DNA from: Cyclobacteriaceae bacterium
GTDB lineage: Bacteria; Bacteroidota; Bacteroidia; Cytophagales; Cyclobacteriaceae
Assembly (NCBI GenBank): GCA_958296015.1
Contig: CATQIH010000010.1
Coordinates: 1 to 50,588 of the forward strand
Direction of reading: 5' to 3'
Length of the DNA: 50,588 nt
Under the pieces are notes generated by a model. It had not been told where the DNA came from. It ran no database searches and saw nothing but the letters and a program-made list of their open reading frames with translations. A program made the translations under genes and the position numbers. Position 1 is the stretch's first letter, and each line of letters begins with the position of its first letter. Shown here piece after piece: positions 42,928 to 50,588 of this stretch.

Positions 42928-43359
42928 TTAATTACCTCCACCTGGACCGCCCGCACCAGCTGGCGCACTAAACTGATCGGTTCCACCAAAGTAGCTGAAT
43001 ATCTCATCTTTGTACGTGGTATATCCTCCCCAGAGAATCAAGCCGATAATAAGACCAACGGCATAACCCTTCCATTCAGGATTTTTAGTAAATACATACC
43101 ATACAACAGCAATCAATGCCAGACCGCAAGCTACAGGAAAGGCAATATTGATCACCTGAATAATAGTATTACCTATCTGGCTAGCACCCGAGACAATGCC
43201 ACCACCACCTTCTTGCGCATAGGAACCCGTGGATACCAGGATAGTCAGTATACACATCAGAAAGAAAACACGAGGCAACATACTAAATCTTCTGTTTGCA
43301 GAAACAGCGTTAGAAGCTATCTTTTTACTGCTGCTCAGAGGGAATTGTTTTTTGTTCAT
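42928..43359 (-). CDS. traE: TraE-like pilin (DUF4134, VirB2 equivalent)
   Basis: A 143-residue pilin-like protein. A long basic signal (to about residue 50, ending SYAQ) is followed by a mature part with two membrane segments (about 60-88, 98-118) and a Gly-rich end, the DUF4134/TraE pattern. It should form the conjugative pilus. The ATG at 43359 is chosen because upstream in-frame sequence (to 43452) reads as another frame of a possible small gene. Confidence 0.87.
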   Translation of the reverse strand: MNKKQFPLSSSKKIASNAVSANRRFSMLPRVFFLMCILTILVSTGSYAQEGGGGIVSGASQIGNTIIQVINIAFPVACGLALIAVVWYVFTKNPEWKGYAVGLIIGLILWGGYTTYKDEIFSYFGGTDQFSAPAGAGGPGGGN

Positions 43360-43654
43360 TGTTTTGTTGTTTAACATTGGTTTGAGATTGATTAAAACTA
43401 TTAAGACGATTCTTAATGTTGTATTCCGCTTTCTGCTGAAAAATCTTTGCATACGCTTTGCGATGTCGCTTCTTCACGTCTTCCTGTTTCTTTCCCAAGT
43501 CTTCATCGGTGAAAACATATGCTATGCGCTTAATGCCGACATAGTTTAAATTTTTCCAGTTACTTGATTTCCACAAATCAATTAATGTTTTTATAATTGT
43601 TTTGTAAAAGTAAACAAAAGTTTTTACCCACAAACAAAAAGTTGATTTTTTCAA
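43325..43654 (-). CDS. Possible small charged protein ahead of traE
   Basis: A 109-codon open frame whose only full-length start is TTG at 43654. The second half (TDEDLGKKQEDVKKRHRKAY onward) has coding-like, charged, helical composition and overlaps the traE start by 35 bases. A candidate promoter (TAAAAGTA on the plus strand at 43605) would lie inside the first part, so any real protein would be shorter with a non-ATG start. Low confidence. Confidence 0.25.
   Translation of the reverse strand: MKKSTFCLWVKTFVYFYKTIIKTLIDLWKSSNWKNLNYVGIKRIAYVFTDEDLGKKQEDVKKRHRKAYAKIFQQKAEYNIKNRLNSFNQSQTNVKQQNNEQKTIPSEQQ
43605..43634 (-). promoter_or_regulatory. Candidate promoter of the transfer operon
   Basis: On the minus strand TTTG (43634-43631) is followed after 18 bases by TACTTTTA (43612-43605), seven of eight matches to TAnnTTTG. 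The predicted start is about 43598, giving a leader of roughly 240 bases before traE. Divergent from the TOPRIM gene. Confidence 0.4.
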
Positions 43655-43759
43655 AAAAATAATTTCGAGGTAAAGCTTAGCAACGCTATTCCAGGATCAC
43701 TGCCAAGGCGTGAAAGTATAATGATACAATCTTCTCAAAACACTCAAAATTTTAAAGTT

Positions 43760-45475
43760 ATGGAGCATAAAGACGAGTTAAACCATTACAAGCAATCCAT
43801 AGATATCCGCGATTATTTAAAAAATGCTGGCTATGAAACGGATAAAAGCCGTGATACAAGACGTTTCCAAGCATTTACCCATAAGCAAAGTGGAGACAAA
43901 GTATATGTGCCCATAAGCAACAAATACGCAACGCCTAATTATTACGTGAATCAGTTTGATAACAAAGACAAAGGAACCGTTGTGGATTTTGTGATGACAA
44001 GGGAACGCAAAAATCTGGAAGAAGCTCGCCTGACTTTAAGAGAATTTGATCAAAGTTATACCCCTTCCAAGTCTCATACACGTACTTCACAAGAAATCCA
44101 AAATGGTGAGGATAAGCAGAAAAGACAGCAGTATATCATCCAGAAAATAGTCGAAGAACACCCCTCTGGTGCCAACGAGCCTTACCTGGAAAAGAGACTA
44201 CTGGATTATGAAACCCGTAATCATGCAGCTTTTCAGGACAAGGTAAAATTAAATGAGGCTCCCGATGAGAGGTTCGTCGCTTTTCCTATGCAGGATGAAA
44301 ACGGAAAGGTAACTGGCCTTGCCATGAAAAGTAATACTACTGAACGCTTCTTAGGCAATCGCACTGGAGTCTGGATGTCTAATCCTACGCTAAATAAAGC
44401 TGAAGTAGATAGAGTTGTTATTACAGAACATCCAATTGACGCGATGAGTTATCATCAGCTTCGTCAGGATAAAGAAAAAAACGTTATACACCTGAGTACT
44501 GCCGGAAACCCCTCTCCCGAACAAGTAGCAATCCTGAATAAACAGATCAAAACACTACAACCCAAAGAAGTAGTTTTGGCAAATGACAACGATGCTGCTG
44601 GCCGCAAATATGACCAAACTTATACAGAAGCACTCAAAGACAGTCGTATTCCTGTGGTCATAGAAAAATCTGAGTTCAAGGATTGGAATGCAGATGTTTA
44701 TGCCAAGGCAATGTATACGTCGCGTATGCTGGATAGGCAAAACAATACTCCAGGACAAACACAGCTAGATAAAAAAGTGAGAGCAACGCCGCAGATAGAG
44801 GCAGCCATTGAGTCTAAAAAATATGATAGTCTTAAGGTAGAAGATCGCAATAACCTTCGCGCTTATTATGTGGAACGAAAGGTGGATGGAAAGCAAATAG
44901 AGTTTTCTCTAGCAGAAGTAGCGGCCATCAATAACGACAAAAAACTGATGACGCAGTTGGATCAGTCAGAACTTAGCCAAGAATATCTTGCCGATAAGGC
45001 ACATGAAGCTAAAAGTGCAGCAGAACAGATACAATACGAAACGGAAGTCATCCAAAAAGTTCCGGAATCGAGAGATACTAAACTTCAACGCGCAGAAAAT
45101 ACAAAACAGCAAACGATGGTAGGAAGGCAGGCTTTACAACATGCTACCCACCATATTGATCATCAAGACAAGGCAGATCATCAGCGCATAAAAGAAACTC
45201 AAAGGGAACAAACACCCAAAGAAATCAAACAAATAGAACCTGATGAATTTACCAAACTCAAGAATGAGTACAACCATAAAATAGACTCTCTGCAAAAAGA
45301 GATCAAAGGCCAACCTGAGCATGAGAGCATGTCCCGTAAATTATCCTACTATAAAACCTATCCTCACTTAAGCGATCAGGAAATAGAAACCTATATGTCT
45401 ATTGAAGATAACATAAATGCTCAACAAAAGGACAGAAGTATTTCAAAAGGTAAAAGCCAGGAACTAGGAATCTGA
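43760..45475 (+). CDS. Plasmid TOPRIM/DUF3991 protein
   Basis: A 571-residue protein. The N-terminal region (about 1-90: IDIRDYLKNAGYE, YYVNQFDNKDKGTVVDFV) is like the DnaG/DUF3991 primase-associated part. The TOPRIM core follows with Glu in VVITEHPIDAMSYHQL (about 230) and the Asp pair in VVLANDNDAAGRKYD (about 275). A long hydrophilic coiled-coil tail ends it. Such proteins prime or process plasmid DNA during replication or transfer. The ATG at 43760 (MEHKDELNHY) is preferred over 43721. Divergent from the tra operon. Confidence 0.85.
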   Translation: MEHKDELNHYKQSIDIRDYLKNAGYETDKSRDTRRFQAFTHKQSGDKVYVPISNKYATPNYYVNQFDNKDKGTVVDFVMTRERKNLEEARLTLREFDQSYTPSKSHTRTSQEIQNGEDKQKRQQYIIQKIVEEHPSGANEPYLEKRLLDYETRNHAAFQDKVKLNEAPDERFVAFPMQDENGKVTGLAMKSNTTERFLGNRTGVWMSNPTLNKAEVDRVVITEHPIDAMSYHQLRQDKEKNVIHLSTAGNPSPEQVAILNKQIKTLQPKEVVLANDNDAAGRKYDQTYTEALKDSRIPVVIEKSEFKDWNADVYAKAMYTSRMLDRQNNTPGQTQLDKKVRATPQIEAAIESKKYDSLKVEDRNNLRAYYVERKVDGKQIEFSLAEVAAINNDKKLMTQLDQSELSQEYLADKAHEAKSAAEQIQYETEVIQKVPESRDTKLQRAENTKQQTMVGRQALQHATHHIDHQDKADHQRIKETQREQTPKEIKQIEPDEFTKLKNEYNHKIDSLQKEIKGQPEHESMSRKLSYYKTYPHLSDQEIETYMSIEDNINAQQKDRSISKGKSQELGI

Positions 45476-45504
45476 TCACAGATAGTCAACTATAAATTTT
45501 TTGC

Positions 45505-45643
45505 ATTTGGGGCTTTCCCCAACGCTAAAGCGAAGGGGCCGGGCTTTCGGCACTCGCTCTTGTCAACAATTTTATTTTTTCAAAGGTGACAAGGAGCTCA
45601 AACAAATGCCTCTATCCCTAAGCCGAGTTGTCCGGAGCACGAA
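45505..45643 (+). repeat. Structured repeat element, copy 2
   Basis: Shares its conserved blocks with 13688-13807. The first hairpin is CCCC-AA-CGCT-AA-AGCG-AA-GGGG (45517-45538). The variable middle forms a second hairpin, GCTC-TTGTCA...TGACAA-G-GAGC (about 45556-45598), which copy 1 lacks. The block ATGCCTCTATCCCTAAGC closes the element. An open frame at 45501-45710 across it is not believed to be a gene. Confidence 0.65.
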
Positions 45644-45786
45644 GCCTAGGCCAAGACCTGTAAGGATGAAAACACAAGAGGGAGAAAAAGGGCAGCAACC
45701 ATGCCAATAGGTTTTCCGTGCGATAATATTTTTACCTTTTTTTGGAATAAAATTTGAGAAAATACTGAAAAAATATTGATTAAACT

Positions 45787-45818
45787 ATTGTTTATTACCT
45801 GTTTTTATGGTAAATTTA
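45787..45818 (+). promoter_or_regulatory. Candidate promoter for the small-gene cluster
   Basis: ATTG at 45787-45790, then 20 bases, then TAAATTTA at 45811-45818 (seven of eight matches to TAnnTTTG). The ATG of the next gene is at 45851. The rest of 45644-45786 holds nothing I can identify. Confidence 0.4.
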
Positions 45819-45850
45819 GTTAATGATTAAGGGTTGAAGCACTCAATATT

Positions 45851-46030
45851 ATGACAATAACAGATAAAGTTCAGTATCAAAAATTATCCATAGGCAGCCA
45901 GGTATATTACCAGGGCATTCCTGAAAAGGCAGCTATTATTAAGGCCATTAGCCAGGGTAAAGCACACCTAAAATACCGAGGTGAAAAAGGAAGATTGGTT
46001 GTTCCTCTCTGCCATTGTAAAGGCTTGTAA
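45851..46030 (+). CDS. 59-residue conserved-looking small protein
   Basis: A short gene starting MTITDKVQYQKL and ending LVVPLCHCKGL. It is basic, with no signal or membrane segment; SIGSQVYYQGIPEKAAI looks like a small beta-barrel (SH3-like) start. It sits 22 bases before the 115-residue gene, behind a candidate promoter, and its composition is coding-like. Function unknown. Confidence 0.6.
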   Translation: MTITDKVQYQKLSIGSQVYYQGIPEKAAIIKAISQGKAHLKYRGEKGRLVVPLCHCKGL

Positions 46031-46051
46031 ACAATTAAACATTATTAGATA

Positions 46052-46399
46052 ATGGAGCAATACACACTTTTAAAAGACGGACGTCATCATTGGCTAAAGG
46101 TTCCTCATGCTGAGCTAGAAAGGTTGGGCCTTCATTATAGCATTTCTATGTACAGCTATGTAGATGAATCCTTTGCTTATCTGGAAGATGAATTAGACCT
46201 GTTTGTATTTCTTAGAGCCAAATTAAAATTACCTGCTGTTTTTGCAGAATTTACTGCCGAGCACCATAAGAAATACAATGATTTTTTTGAGGATAGTCTG
46301 TACGATAAGTTTCAGTTTAAAAGTCAGCTTTGCCCCTATCATGCCTCCTGTGCCCTAAAAAGCTTATATCCTACCAGTAATTTATGTTTAACTAAATAA
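46052..46399 (+). CDS. Plasmid protein of unknown function, 115 residues
   Basis: A soluble, acidic and aromatic protein (WLKVPHAELERLGL, SYVDESFAYLEDELDLFVF) with a cysteine cluster near the C-terminus (LCPYHASCALK). No family recognised. It lies between the 59-residue gene and the 197-residue gene on the same strand, probably in one transcript. Its start ATG is well placed. Confidence 0.65.
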   Translation: MEQYTLLKDGRHHWLKVPHAELERLGLHYSISMYSYVDESFAYLEDELDLFVFLRAKLKLPAVFAEFTAEHHKKYNDFFEDSLYDKFQFKSQLCPYHASCALKSLYPTSNLCLTK

Positions 46400-46409
46400 A
46401 TAATTTACC

Positions 46410-47003
46410 ATGAATCATTTAACAGAAAACACACAGCAAGCAGAAGTTCAGTCGCAGGAAATGCCTGATGTTGCCGGCATTGCCAACCAGCACGACGAAG
46501 AGAGCGGGTTGCCGCATACTGCCTTGCAAGTGCAAGCCAGTACTTATGATTTTGAAGAATACCAGCGACTTGTGAGCGAAGCAGAAGGACTGAAAAACAA
46601 GAAAGGGAAAGTTTCCATTGTTCCCAAGTATTTTGAATTTAAAACCTCGCTGGAAGATGTAATGAAGAATGCAGAGAAGAAGAAAGGTAAAGAGCGGGAG
46701 CAGTATTTGGAAATGGCTATTGAAGATACTAAAACGCAAGGCTTTTATGAAGGAGTACAGCAGCAGGAGGTTTCCAGTATTGACAAAGAGTCCGGAGAAG
46801 TGGTAACGATCAAACGGGAAGTGGTCCGTTGGATCGGTGCCGAAGGCTTATATATTAACTTTGGTAAGCAACTGATCGGAGCTTTTCAACGTGCTGACGT
46901 TCCTCTAGGTACTCCCGTGGAAATTCAGTTTGTACGTGAGGAAAAAGTAAAAAGCAAAGAAGGTGCAACCGTCAAGATTTACGAAATATATCCTTTAATC
47001 TAA
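46410..47003 (+). CDS. Plasmid protein of unknown function, 197 residues
   Basis: A soluble protein. The first 50 residues are Gln/Glu-rich and probably disordered, the middle (about 55-110) is a charged helix (DVMKNAEKKKGKEREQYLE), and the end is beta-rich (VEIQFVREEKVKSKEGATVKIYEIYPLI), similar in feel to small DNA-binding OB-type ends. No family assigned. A hairpin follows the stop. It is part of the cluster that ends with the DUF932 gene. Confidence 0.68.
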   Translation: MNHLTENTQQAEVQSQEMPDVAGIANQHDEESGLPHTALQVQASTYDFEEYQRLVSEAEGLKNKKGKVSIVPKYFEFKTSLEDVMKNAEKKKGKEREQYLEMAIEDTKTQGFYEGVQQQEVSSIDKESGEVVTIKREVVRWIGAEGLYINFGKQLIGAFQRADVPLGTPVEIQFVREEKVKSKEGATVKIYEIYPLI

Positions 47004-47018
47004 TCATTAAAAACCAAA

Positions 47019-47041
47019 AGGGGTAGCTCGCAACTACCCCT
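47019..47041 (+). terminator. Stem-loop between the 197-residue and DUF932 genes
   Basis: AGGGGTAG-CTCGCAA-CTACCCCT is a perfect 8-base, GC-rich stem 16 bases after the stop. No T-run follows, so it may process or stabilise mRNA, or only partly terminate. Confidence 0.5.
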
Positions 47042-47084
47042 ATGTTTAACCAGGGCGCGATCAACGCCCAAAATTAATTTACCT

Positions 47085-47972
47085 ATGACAAATATAATGA
47101 AATCCTACAATTTTGAGCAAGGCAAAGAAGCTGTTTTACTACCAACCCTTGATTGGGAGATTGAAGAACAGCCTATATTTGATACCGATGGAAATACCAT
47201 TGACGGATGGAAGTCTGTCCGGCGAAATGACAATCAGACATGTTTAAATATCTGCAAAGGTTCCTATACTCCTACCCTCAATCAGGTTTTAGTAGAAAGT
47301 GCTGAACAGTTAGCAGAGAAAACAGGCTTTAAGGTAGCAGGCTACGATACATACCAGCATGGCAGAAAAGTACTAGCCTTTTTGCAGAACCCCGAAGAAA
47401 ACGAAGTGGCCGGTTATAAGCTGAAAGATTATTTACTCATTGGCAACTCTCACGATTATAGCAGTAGTTTCTGGATTGGCAACACTTCGGTAATGCTTCG
47501 CTGTACCAATCAGTTTACCAAAAGAAATCAGCAGTTCTCCGTGAGCCATACAGTCAACAGTCAGGTACGGATTAATAAGTTACTGCATAGCTTTGATGTT
47601 TATTTACAGCAAAACAAATTGCTATATGAAGACTTTGAGCGGTTTTTGAATGCACCTATAGAACTTGATACCATTGATGAAGCCATTGCCGAGGTGATGA
47701 ACATTCAATTACAGGAGACTACCGGTCAACATGGCAGCGGCCATTCCATAAGTACCCGCAAAAAGAATTTGTACCAACAAGCCGCAGCCAGTATACACCG
47801 CGAATGTTTTGACCTTGGCAAGAATGTATGGGGGCTATTTAATGGCTTCACGCACTTTACGACACATGTAAAGAAAGCCAAAGAGAAAACCTTTGGCAAT
47901 GCATTGGGTAGTATGGCTGATATTAACGATAAAGCATATCATTATTGCAGGTCTATTGCTCATTTAAATTAA
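47085..47972 (+). CDS. DUF932 phage/plasmid-like protein
   Basis: A 295-residue protein matching the DUF932 (TIGR03299-like) pattern: an early TLDWEIEEQPIF part, SVRRNDNQTCLNICKGSYTPTLN (shown here in part), SHDYSSSFWIG, then the conserved TSVMLRCTNQ. These proteins are common on plasmids and phages, where they sit near replication or recombination genes. Their function is unknown. The ATG at 47097 is an alternative start. A strong terminator follows. Confidence 0.85.
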   Translation: MTNIMKSYNFEQGKEAVLLPTLDWEIEEQPIFDTDGNTIDGWKSVRRNDNQTCLNICKGSYTPTLNQVLVESAEQLAEKTGFKVAGYDTYQHGRKVLAFLQNPEENEVAGYKLKDYLLIGNSHDYSSSFWIGNTSVMLRCTNQFTKRNQQFSVSHTVNSQVRINKLLHSFDVYLQQNKLLYEDFERFLNAPIELDTIDEAIAEVMNIQLQETTGQHGSGHSISTRKKNLYQQAAASIHRECFDLGKNVWGLFNGFTHFTTHVKKAKEKTFGNALGSMADINDKAYHYCRSIAHLN

Positions 47973-47982
47973 TAGCTAAAAA

Positions 47983-48048
47983 GGGGAATATATAGCGGTG
48001 CTTTACTGACTAAGTCCGGTATGGCATCCGCTACATATCCCTTTTTTT
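47983..48048 (+). terminator. Terminator after the DUF932 gene
   Basis: GGGAATATATAGCGG (47984-47998) pairs with CCGCTACATATCCC (48028-48041), with one mismatch or bulge, followed by seven Ts. The loop of about 29 bases is large for a simple terminator. Confidence 0.75.
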
Positions 48049-48057
48049 CAAAAATTT

Positions 48058-48093
48058 TTTTTCAGGAGTCCGCTCCAGCGAACTCCTGAAAAA
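48058..48093. terminator. Second stem-loop, near-perfect, just downstream
   Basis: TTTTTCAGGAGT-C-CGCT-CC-AGCG-A-ACTCCTGAAAAA forms a stem of about 16 pairs with one C/A mismatch. It lies 10 bases after the first terminator's T-run. It may be a bidirectional terminator or a small palindromic element. Confidence 0.6.
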
Positions 48094-48193
48094 GAGAAGA
48101 CAGGTTGTAATAACTCAATGGTCTATCATAGCTTTCTTTCAGGCATAACATATCCAACATGTATCTGGTATTCCTTATATTGCTTCAAAAACT

Positions 48194-48607
48194 ATGGGTA
48201 AACGTTCAAAAATAGATCAACAGCAAAAGGAACAGTTTCAGGGGCAGAGAGAGGCTATTTTAAAGCATATCGGTGGGAAACTGGAAGAACAATTTGCAAA
48301 AAACAATGTCAATGCCAATATGGTAGCTACTGCCACACAAATGAAGCCTGAAACGTTGTACAAAATACGTGACGGTTTGCAATTTCCTGCCTGTGAGACT
48401 ATTATTAAGATAAAACAGATCATTCCTGAGCTTAACCTAAACTGGTGGCTTTTTGACCAAGGAGAACCGAGTTTGCAAATGAGTGACATTTTGCTGGAAG
48501 AAAATGAGCGGCTAAGAAAACAGGTTCAAGCTTATCAACAAGCAATACAGGATGCTAAGCAGTTATTTGCTAATCTTGTTGATACGGGAGAAAAAACAGA
48601 GGTTTGA
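48194..48607 (+). CDS. XRE/CI-like helix-turn-helix regulator
   Basis: A 137-residue regulator. Residues about 40-90 form an HTH (NMVATATQMKPETLYKIRDG, shown as the core), followed by IPELNLNWWLFDQGEPS, the LNxxWLLxGEG end typical of XRE/CI-like repressors in this phylum. A coiled coil (about 97-130) probably dimerises it. It lies 266 bases before the phosphoesterase-STAND gene and may control that gene or plasmid functions. Confidence 0.82.
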   Translation: MGKRSKIDQQQKEQFQGQREAILKHIGGKLEEQFAKNNVNANMVATATQMKPETLYKIRDGLQFPACETIIKIKQIIPELNLNWWLFDQGEPSLQMSDILLEENERLRKQVQAYQQAIQDAKQLFANLVDTGEKTEV

Positions 48608-48806
48608 GTAGTGTTTTCCAAACGTAAATTGAGCATGCTGGGAAATATTTTATGTGTAAATTACGCCTGTTACTATTTTAAAGCAGGCCATTGACGTTTT
48701 TAGAACATATAACACATAATATTAGCAACGAACTGCCAATATGATTCAAATTTTGTTGATTTGTTTTAATAGAAGAACTTTTTATGGACGTGCATAAAAA
48801 ATATAT

Positions 48807-48818
48807 ATGCAATTGCAT
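48807..48818. promoter_or_regulatory. Palindrome upstream of the phosphoesterase gene
   Basis: ATGCAATTGCAT is a perfect 12-base palindrome 55 bases before the ATG at 48874. TATGGA (48783) and TCCATA (48818) form outer arms. It could be an operator for the XRE regulator encoded upstream. The rest of 48608-48873 is AT-rich with no gene seen. Confidence 0.35.
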
Positions 48819-48873
48819 CCATATAAAAGTTAGGGGTAACTAAAAAATTAATTTACAGAAATATACTTTATTG

Positions 48874-50588
48874 ATGAGTGAGAGGACAATAATTCATATA
48901 TCTGATATTCATTTTGAGAAAAATGAACCGGAAAATCAAGGACTAGTAATAAACTCGTTTTTTAATGACCTTGAAACGAAAATTAATTCTGCTGATTCCG
49001 AAAATACATATTGTATTATTTCTGGTGACTTAGTCAACAAAGGTAACTCAGAAAAAGTATTCAATGAGTTCTACAATAAATTTATTCTAAGGCTCAAAAA
49101 GCATATTCCTCTACAGAATGTCTTCTGTTCACCAGGAAATCATGATTTAGATAGAAGTATAGTTGAACAAAATATTGATGAACATAACTGTCTAGTATCG
49201 CAAGATTTTAATGAAACGGAATTCAATAGTTTTATAAAGTCAAATGGGAATTTATTTCTAACCAAATTCAAATTTTATGAAAAGTTTTGTAAAGAAAAAA
49301 TGTACATTTCTAACTTCAATTTGACTGGCTATTCAAAATTATTAAGTCCAAAGCTTTCAGTATACTTTCTAAACTGTGCATTGCTTTGTTCTGGAGGATT
49401 CAATGGCATAGATGATAAAGGTGTACTAAAAATAGAAACTTCCGGTCTAAATGAATGGATTCAGGAAAATAAGGGGCGTACTAAGATGTTAGTAATGCAT
49501 CACCCCCTAGAATTTTTGACTGATTTTGCAAGAGGAGAACTGAAAGGAATGCTAAAAAATGGTATAGACATCCTTATTTCAGGTCACATTCACGATCAAG
49601 AAATCGATCATTCATTTGTTTCAGACAATCAAGGGGTTATAAAATTGGGGTCTCCACAATTGTTTTCAGATAAGCCAGACCTCAATGGTTACGCTTTAAT
49701 TAAATTCCAAGATGGAGAAATAGATTCGGTTGAATATAGGGAATGGGTGCCGCGACAGAGAAAATTTATGAGAGGTCAAAATTTTTCTGGTACTGAAAAT
49801 GGTATATGGAACTTCACTCGTCCAGAAATTACCCCTGATGATTTTGTCTCATTGAAACTTAAATCGAGTTTTCAAAAAGCAATGAAATCATACTCTAAGT
49901 TACCAACTTGGGTTGAACGTATATGCACTACAGACTCTCCAAATAACCCATCAAAAGATAACTCTAAAGGTTTAGATTATATAAATATTATAAATAATAT
50001 TCAGAATTATCATATAATCGCTGCCCCTCAGTTTGGATTGACTTGCTATGCACATTATTTAGCTTTGAAAGCATGGGAAATAAATAAGGATTTGTGGGTT
50101 TATCTAAATACGCGTAATTGGACATTTGGAAAATACCATTCTGATCTTGAGGACGCAAAGCTGGACTTACGAACTCAAAATGCTGATATAAAATGTTTAT
50201 TACTAGATCATTGGAAAAATAACACAAAGGATTCTCAAAAGATATTGCAAAATATTCGATCTAACTTTCCAGATGTACCTTTACTAATTTTGTCAAATTA
50301 TCACGATAATATTATTTTAGAAGGTTTAGATTCAGCAGAAAGTCATGAGGGCTTTAGTCAACTCTTTTTACGTGAACTCAATCGTAAAGGCCTTCGAAAT
50401 ATAGTAAGTAATTTTAATTCACTACATCAAATTGGTGAAGAAAATCGTGTTCTTGAAAGGTTAGATATTGACTTGGTTGACCTGAACATTCACCGTACAC
50501 CAATTAATTGTATTCAATTATTGATCGCTTTTCTCAATGATTTTGAAGACAGACCCATAAACAGGTCTAAAGTCTTCAAATATGTTCT
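48874..50588 (+). CDS. Calcineurin-like phosphoesterase fused to a STAND-like NTPase region (cut by the window edge)
   Basis: An open frame of 571 residues to the window end. Residues 1 to about 260 hold every metallophosphoesterase motif: DIH (11-13), GDLVNKG (51-57), GNHD (88-91), HH (about 209-210) and GHIH (237-240). From about 350 a second region resembles a P-loop NTPase: IIAAPQFGLTC sits where Walker A should be (about 381-391) but reads GLT instead of GKT, and LLLD (442-445) fits Walker B. PLLILSNYHD fits a sensor strand, and HRTPINCIQLL a winged or ARC-like end. Phosphoesterase-STAND fusions are known among conflict-system proteins. The C-terminal part that would show the sensor is missing. 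Phosphoesterase certain; STAND part moderate. Confidence 0.82.
   Translation, partial: MSERTIIHISDIHFEKNEPENQGLVINSFFNDLETKINSADSENTYCIISGDLVNKGNSEKVFNEFYNKFILRLKKHIPLQNVFCSPGNHDLDRSIVEQNIDEHNCLVSQDFNETEFNSFIKSNGNLFLTKFKFYEKFCKEKMYISNFNLTGYSKLLSPKLSVYFLNCALLCSGGFNGIDDKGVLKIETSGLNEWIQENKGRTKMLVMHHPLEFLTDFARGELKGMLKNGIDILISGHIHDQEIDHSFVSDNQGVIKLGSPQLFSDKPDLNGYALIKFQDGEIDSVEYREWVPRQRKFMRGQNFSGTENGIWNFTRPEITPDDFVSLKLKSSFQKAMKSYSKLPTWVERICTTDSPNNPSKDNSKGLDYINIINNIQNYHIIAAPQFGLTCYAHYLALKAWEINKDLWVYLNTRNWTFGKYHSDLEDAKLDLRTQNADIKCLLLDHWKNNTKDSQKILQNIRSNFPDVPLLILSNYHDNIILEGLDSAESHEGFSQLFLRELNRKGLRNIVSNFNSLHQIGEENRVLERLDIDLVDLNIHRTPINCIQLLIAFLNDFEDRPINRSKVFKYV

Noticed and set aside
45501-45710. 69-codon open frame on the plus strand
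   Set aside because: It lies entirely across the structured repeat, and its peptide reflects the repeat's hairpins rather than a protein.

Overview
The window looks like part of a large conjugative plasmid of a Bacteroidota bacterium, most likely Cytophagales-like. The type IV secretion proteins belong to the CTnDOT TraE-TraO kind (DUF4133, DUF4134, DUF4138). Lipoproteins are frequent, signalling is of the LytS/LytTR type, candidate promoters fit the TTTG / TAnnTTTG pattern, and Shine-Dalgarno sites are mostly weak. Plasmid status is inferred from a RepA initiator followed by six iterons and DnaA boxes, a serine resolvase with a dyad in front of it, a conjugation operon, and TOPRIM/DUF3991 and DUF932 plasmid genes. 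Both ends cut through genes, so the replicon continues on both sides. No relaxase, coupling protein or ParAB was seen.

Layout. 1-6563: an Rhs array with three copies of the RHS core. Copy A ends in an M91-type (HELIH) metalloprotease tip, followed by a lipoprotein as candidate immunity gene. Copy B is truncated at its 5' end, has an unrecognised tip, and is followed by a second lipoprotein. Copy C is a frameshifted, internally deleted remnant. Two copies carry short palindromic insertions that keep the frame. 6569-7538: an IS5-type insertion sequence flanked by TTTTA direct repeats. 7687-9680: a Kelch/IPT lipoprotein and a secreted protein. 10048-12180: replicon core (dyad, resolvase, RepA, iterons). 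12441-14519: a DUF4062 protein, a structured repeat, and a RadC-like gene with terminator. 14531-23949: a CARF-sigma54 activator facing a type I restriction-modification operon (hsdM, two antitoxin-like genes, a DUF1016 nuclease, hsdS, hsdR). 24039-31551: cargo (membrane protein, DUF2130 protein, LytTR two-component pair, flavin monooxygenase, helicase-associated repeat protein). 31578-43654: the conjugation operon on the minus strand. 43760-48607: plasmid maintenance genes with a second copy of the structured repeat. 48874-end: a large calcineurin-like phosphoesterase fused to a STAND-like NTPase region with a degenerate P-loop, cut by the window edge.

How parts may work together. The RtcR-like activator has an N-terminal CARF-type sensor and lies divergently from hsdM. 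The 152-base gap between them holds a -24/-12 sigma54 promoter (GG-N10-GC) facing hsdM, and a dyad about 97 bases upstream of the predicted start. The sequence therefore suggests a restriction system switched on by a ligand-sensing activator. This circuit and the phosphoesterase-STAND protein at the right end are the two candidates most worth follow-up. The three Rhs modules look like a polymorphic-toxin cassette array with lipoprotein immunity proteins. The conjugation operon encodes recognisable VirB2, 3, 4, 6, 8, 9 and 10 equivalents plus three related secreted helical proteins in tandem.
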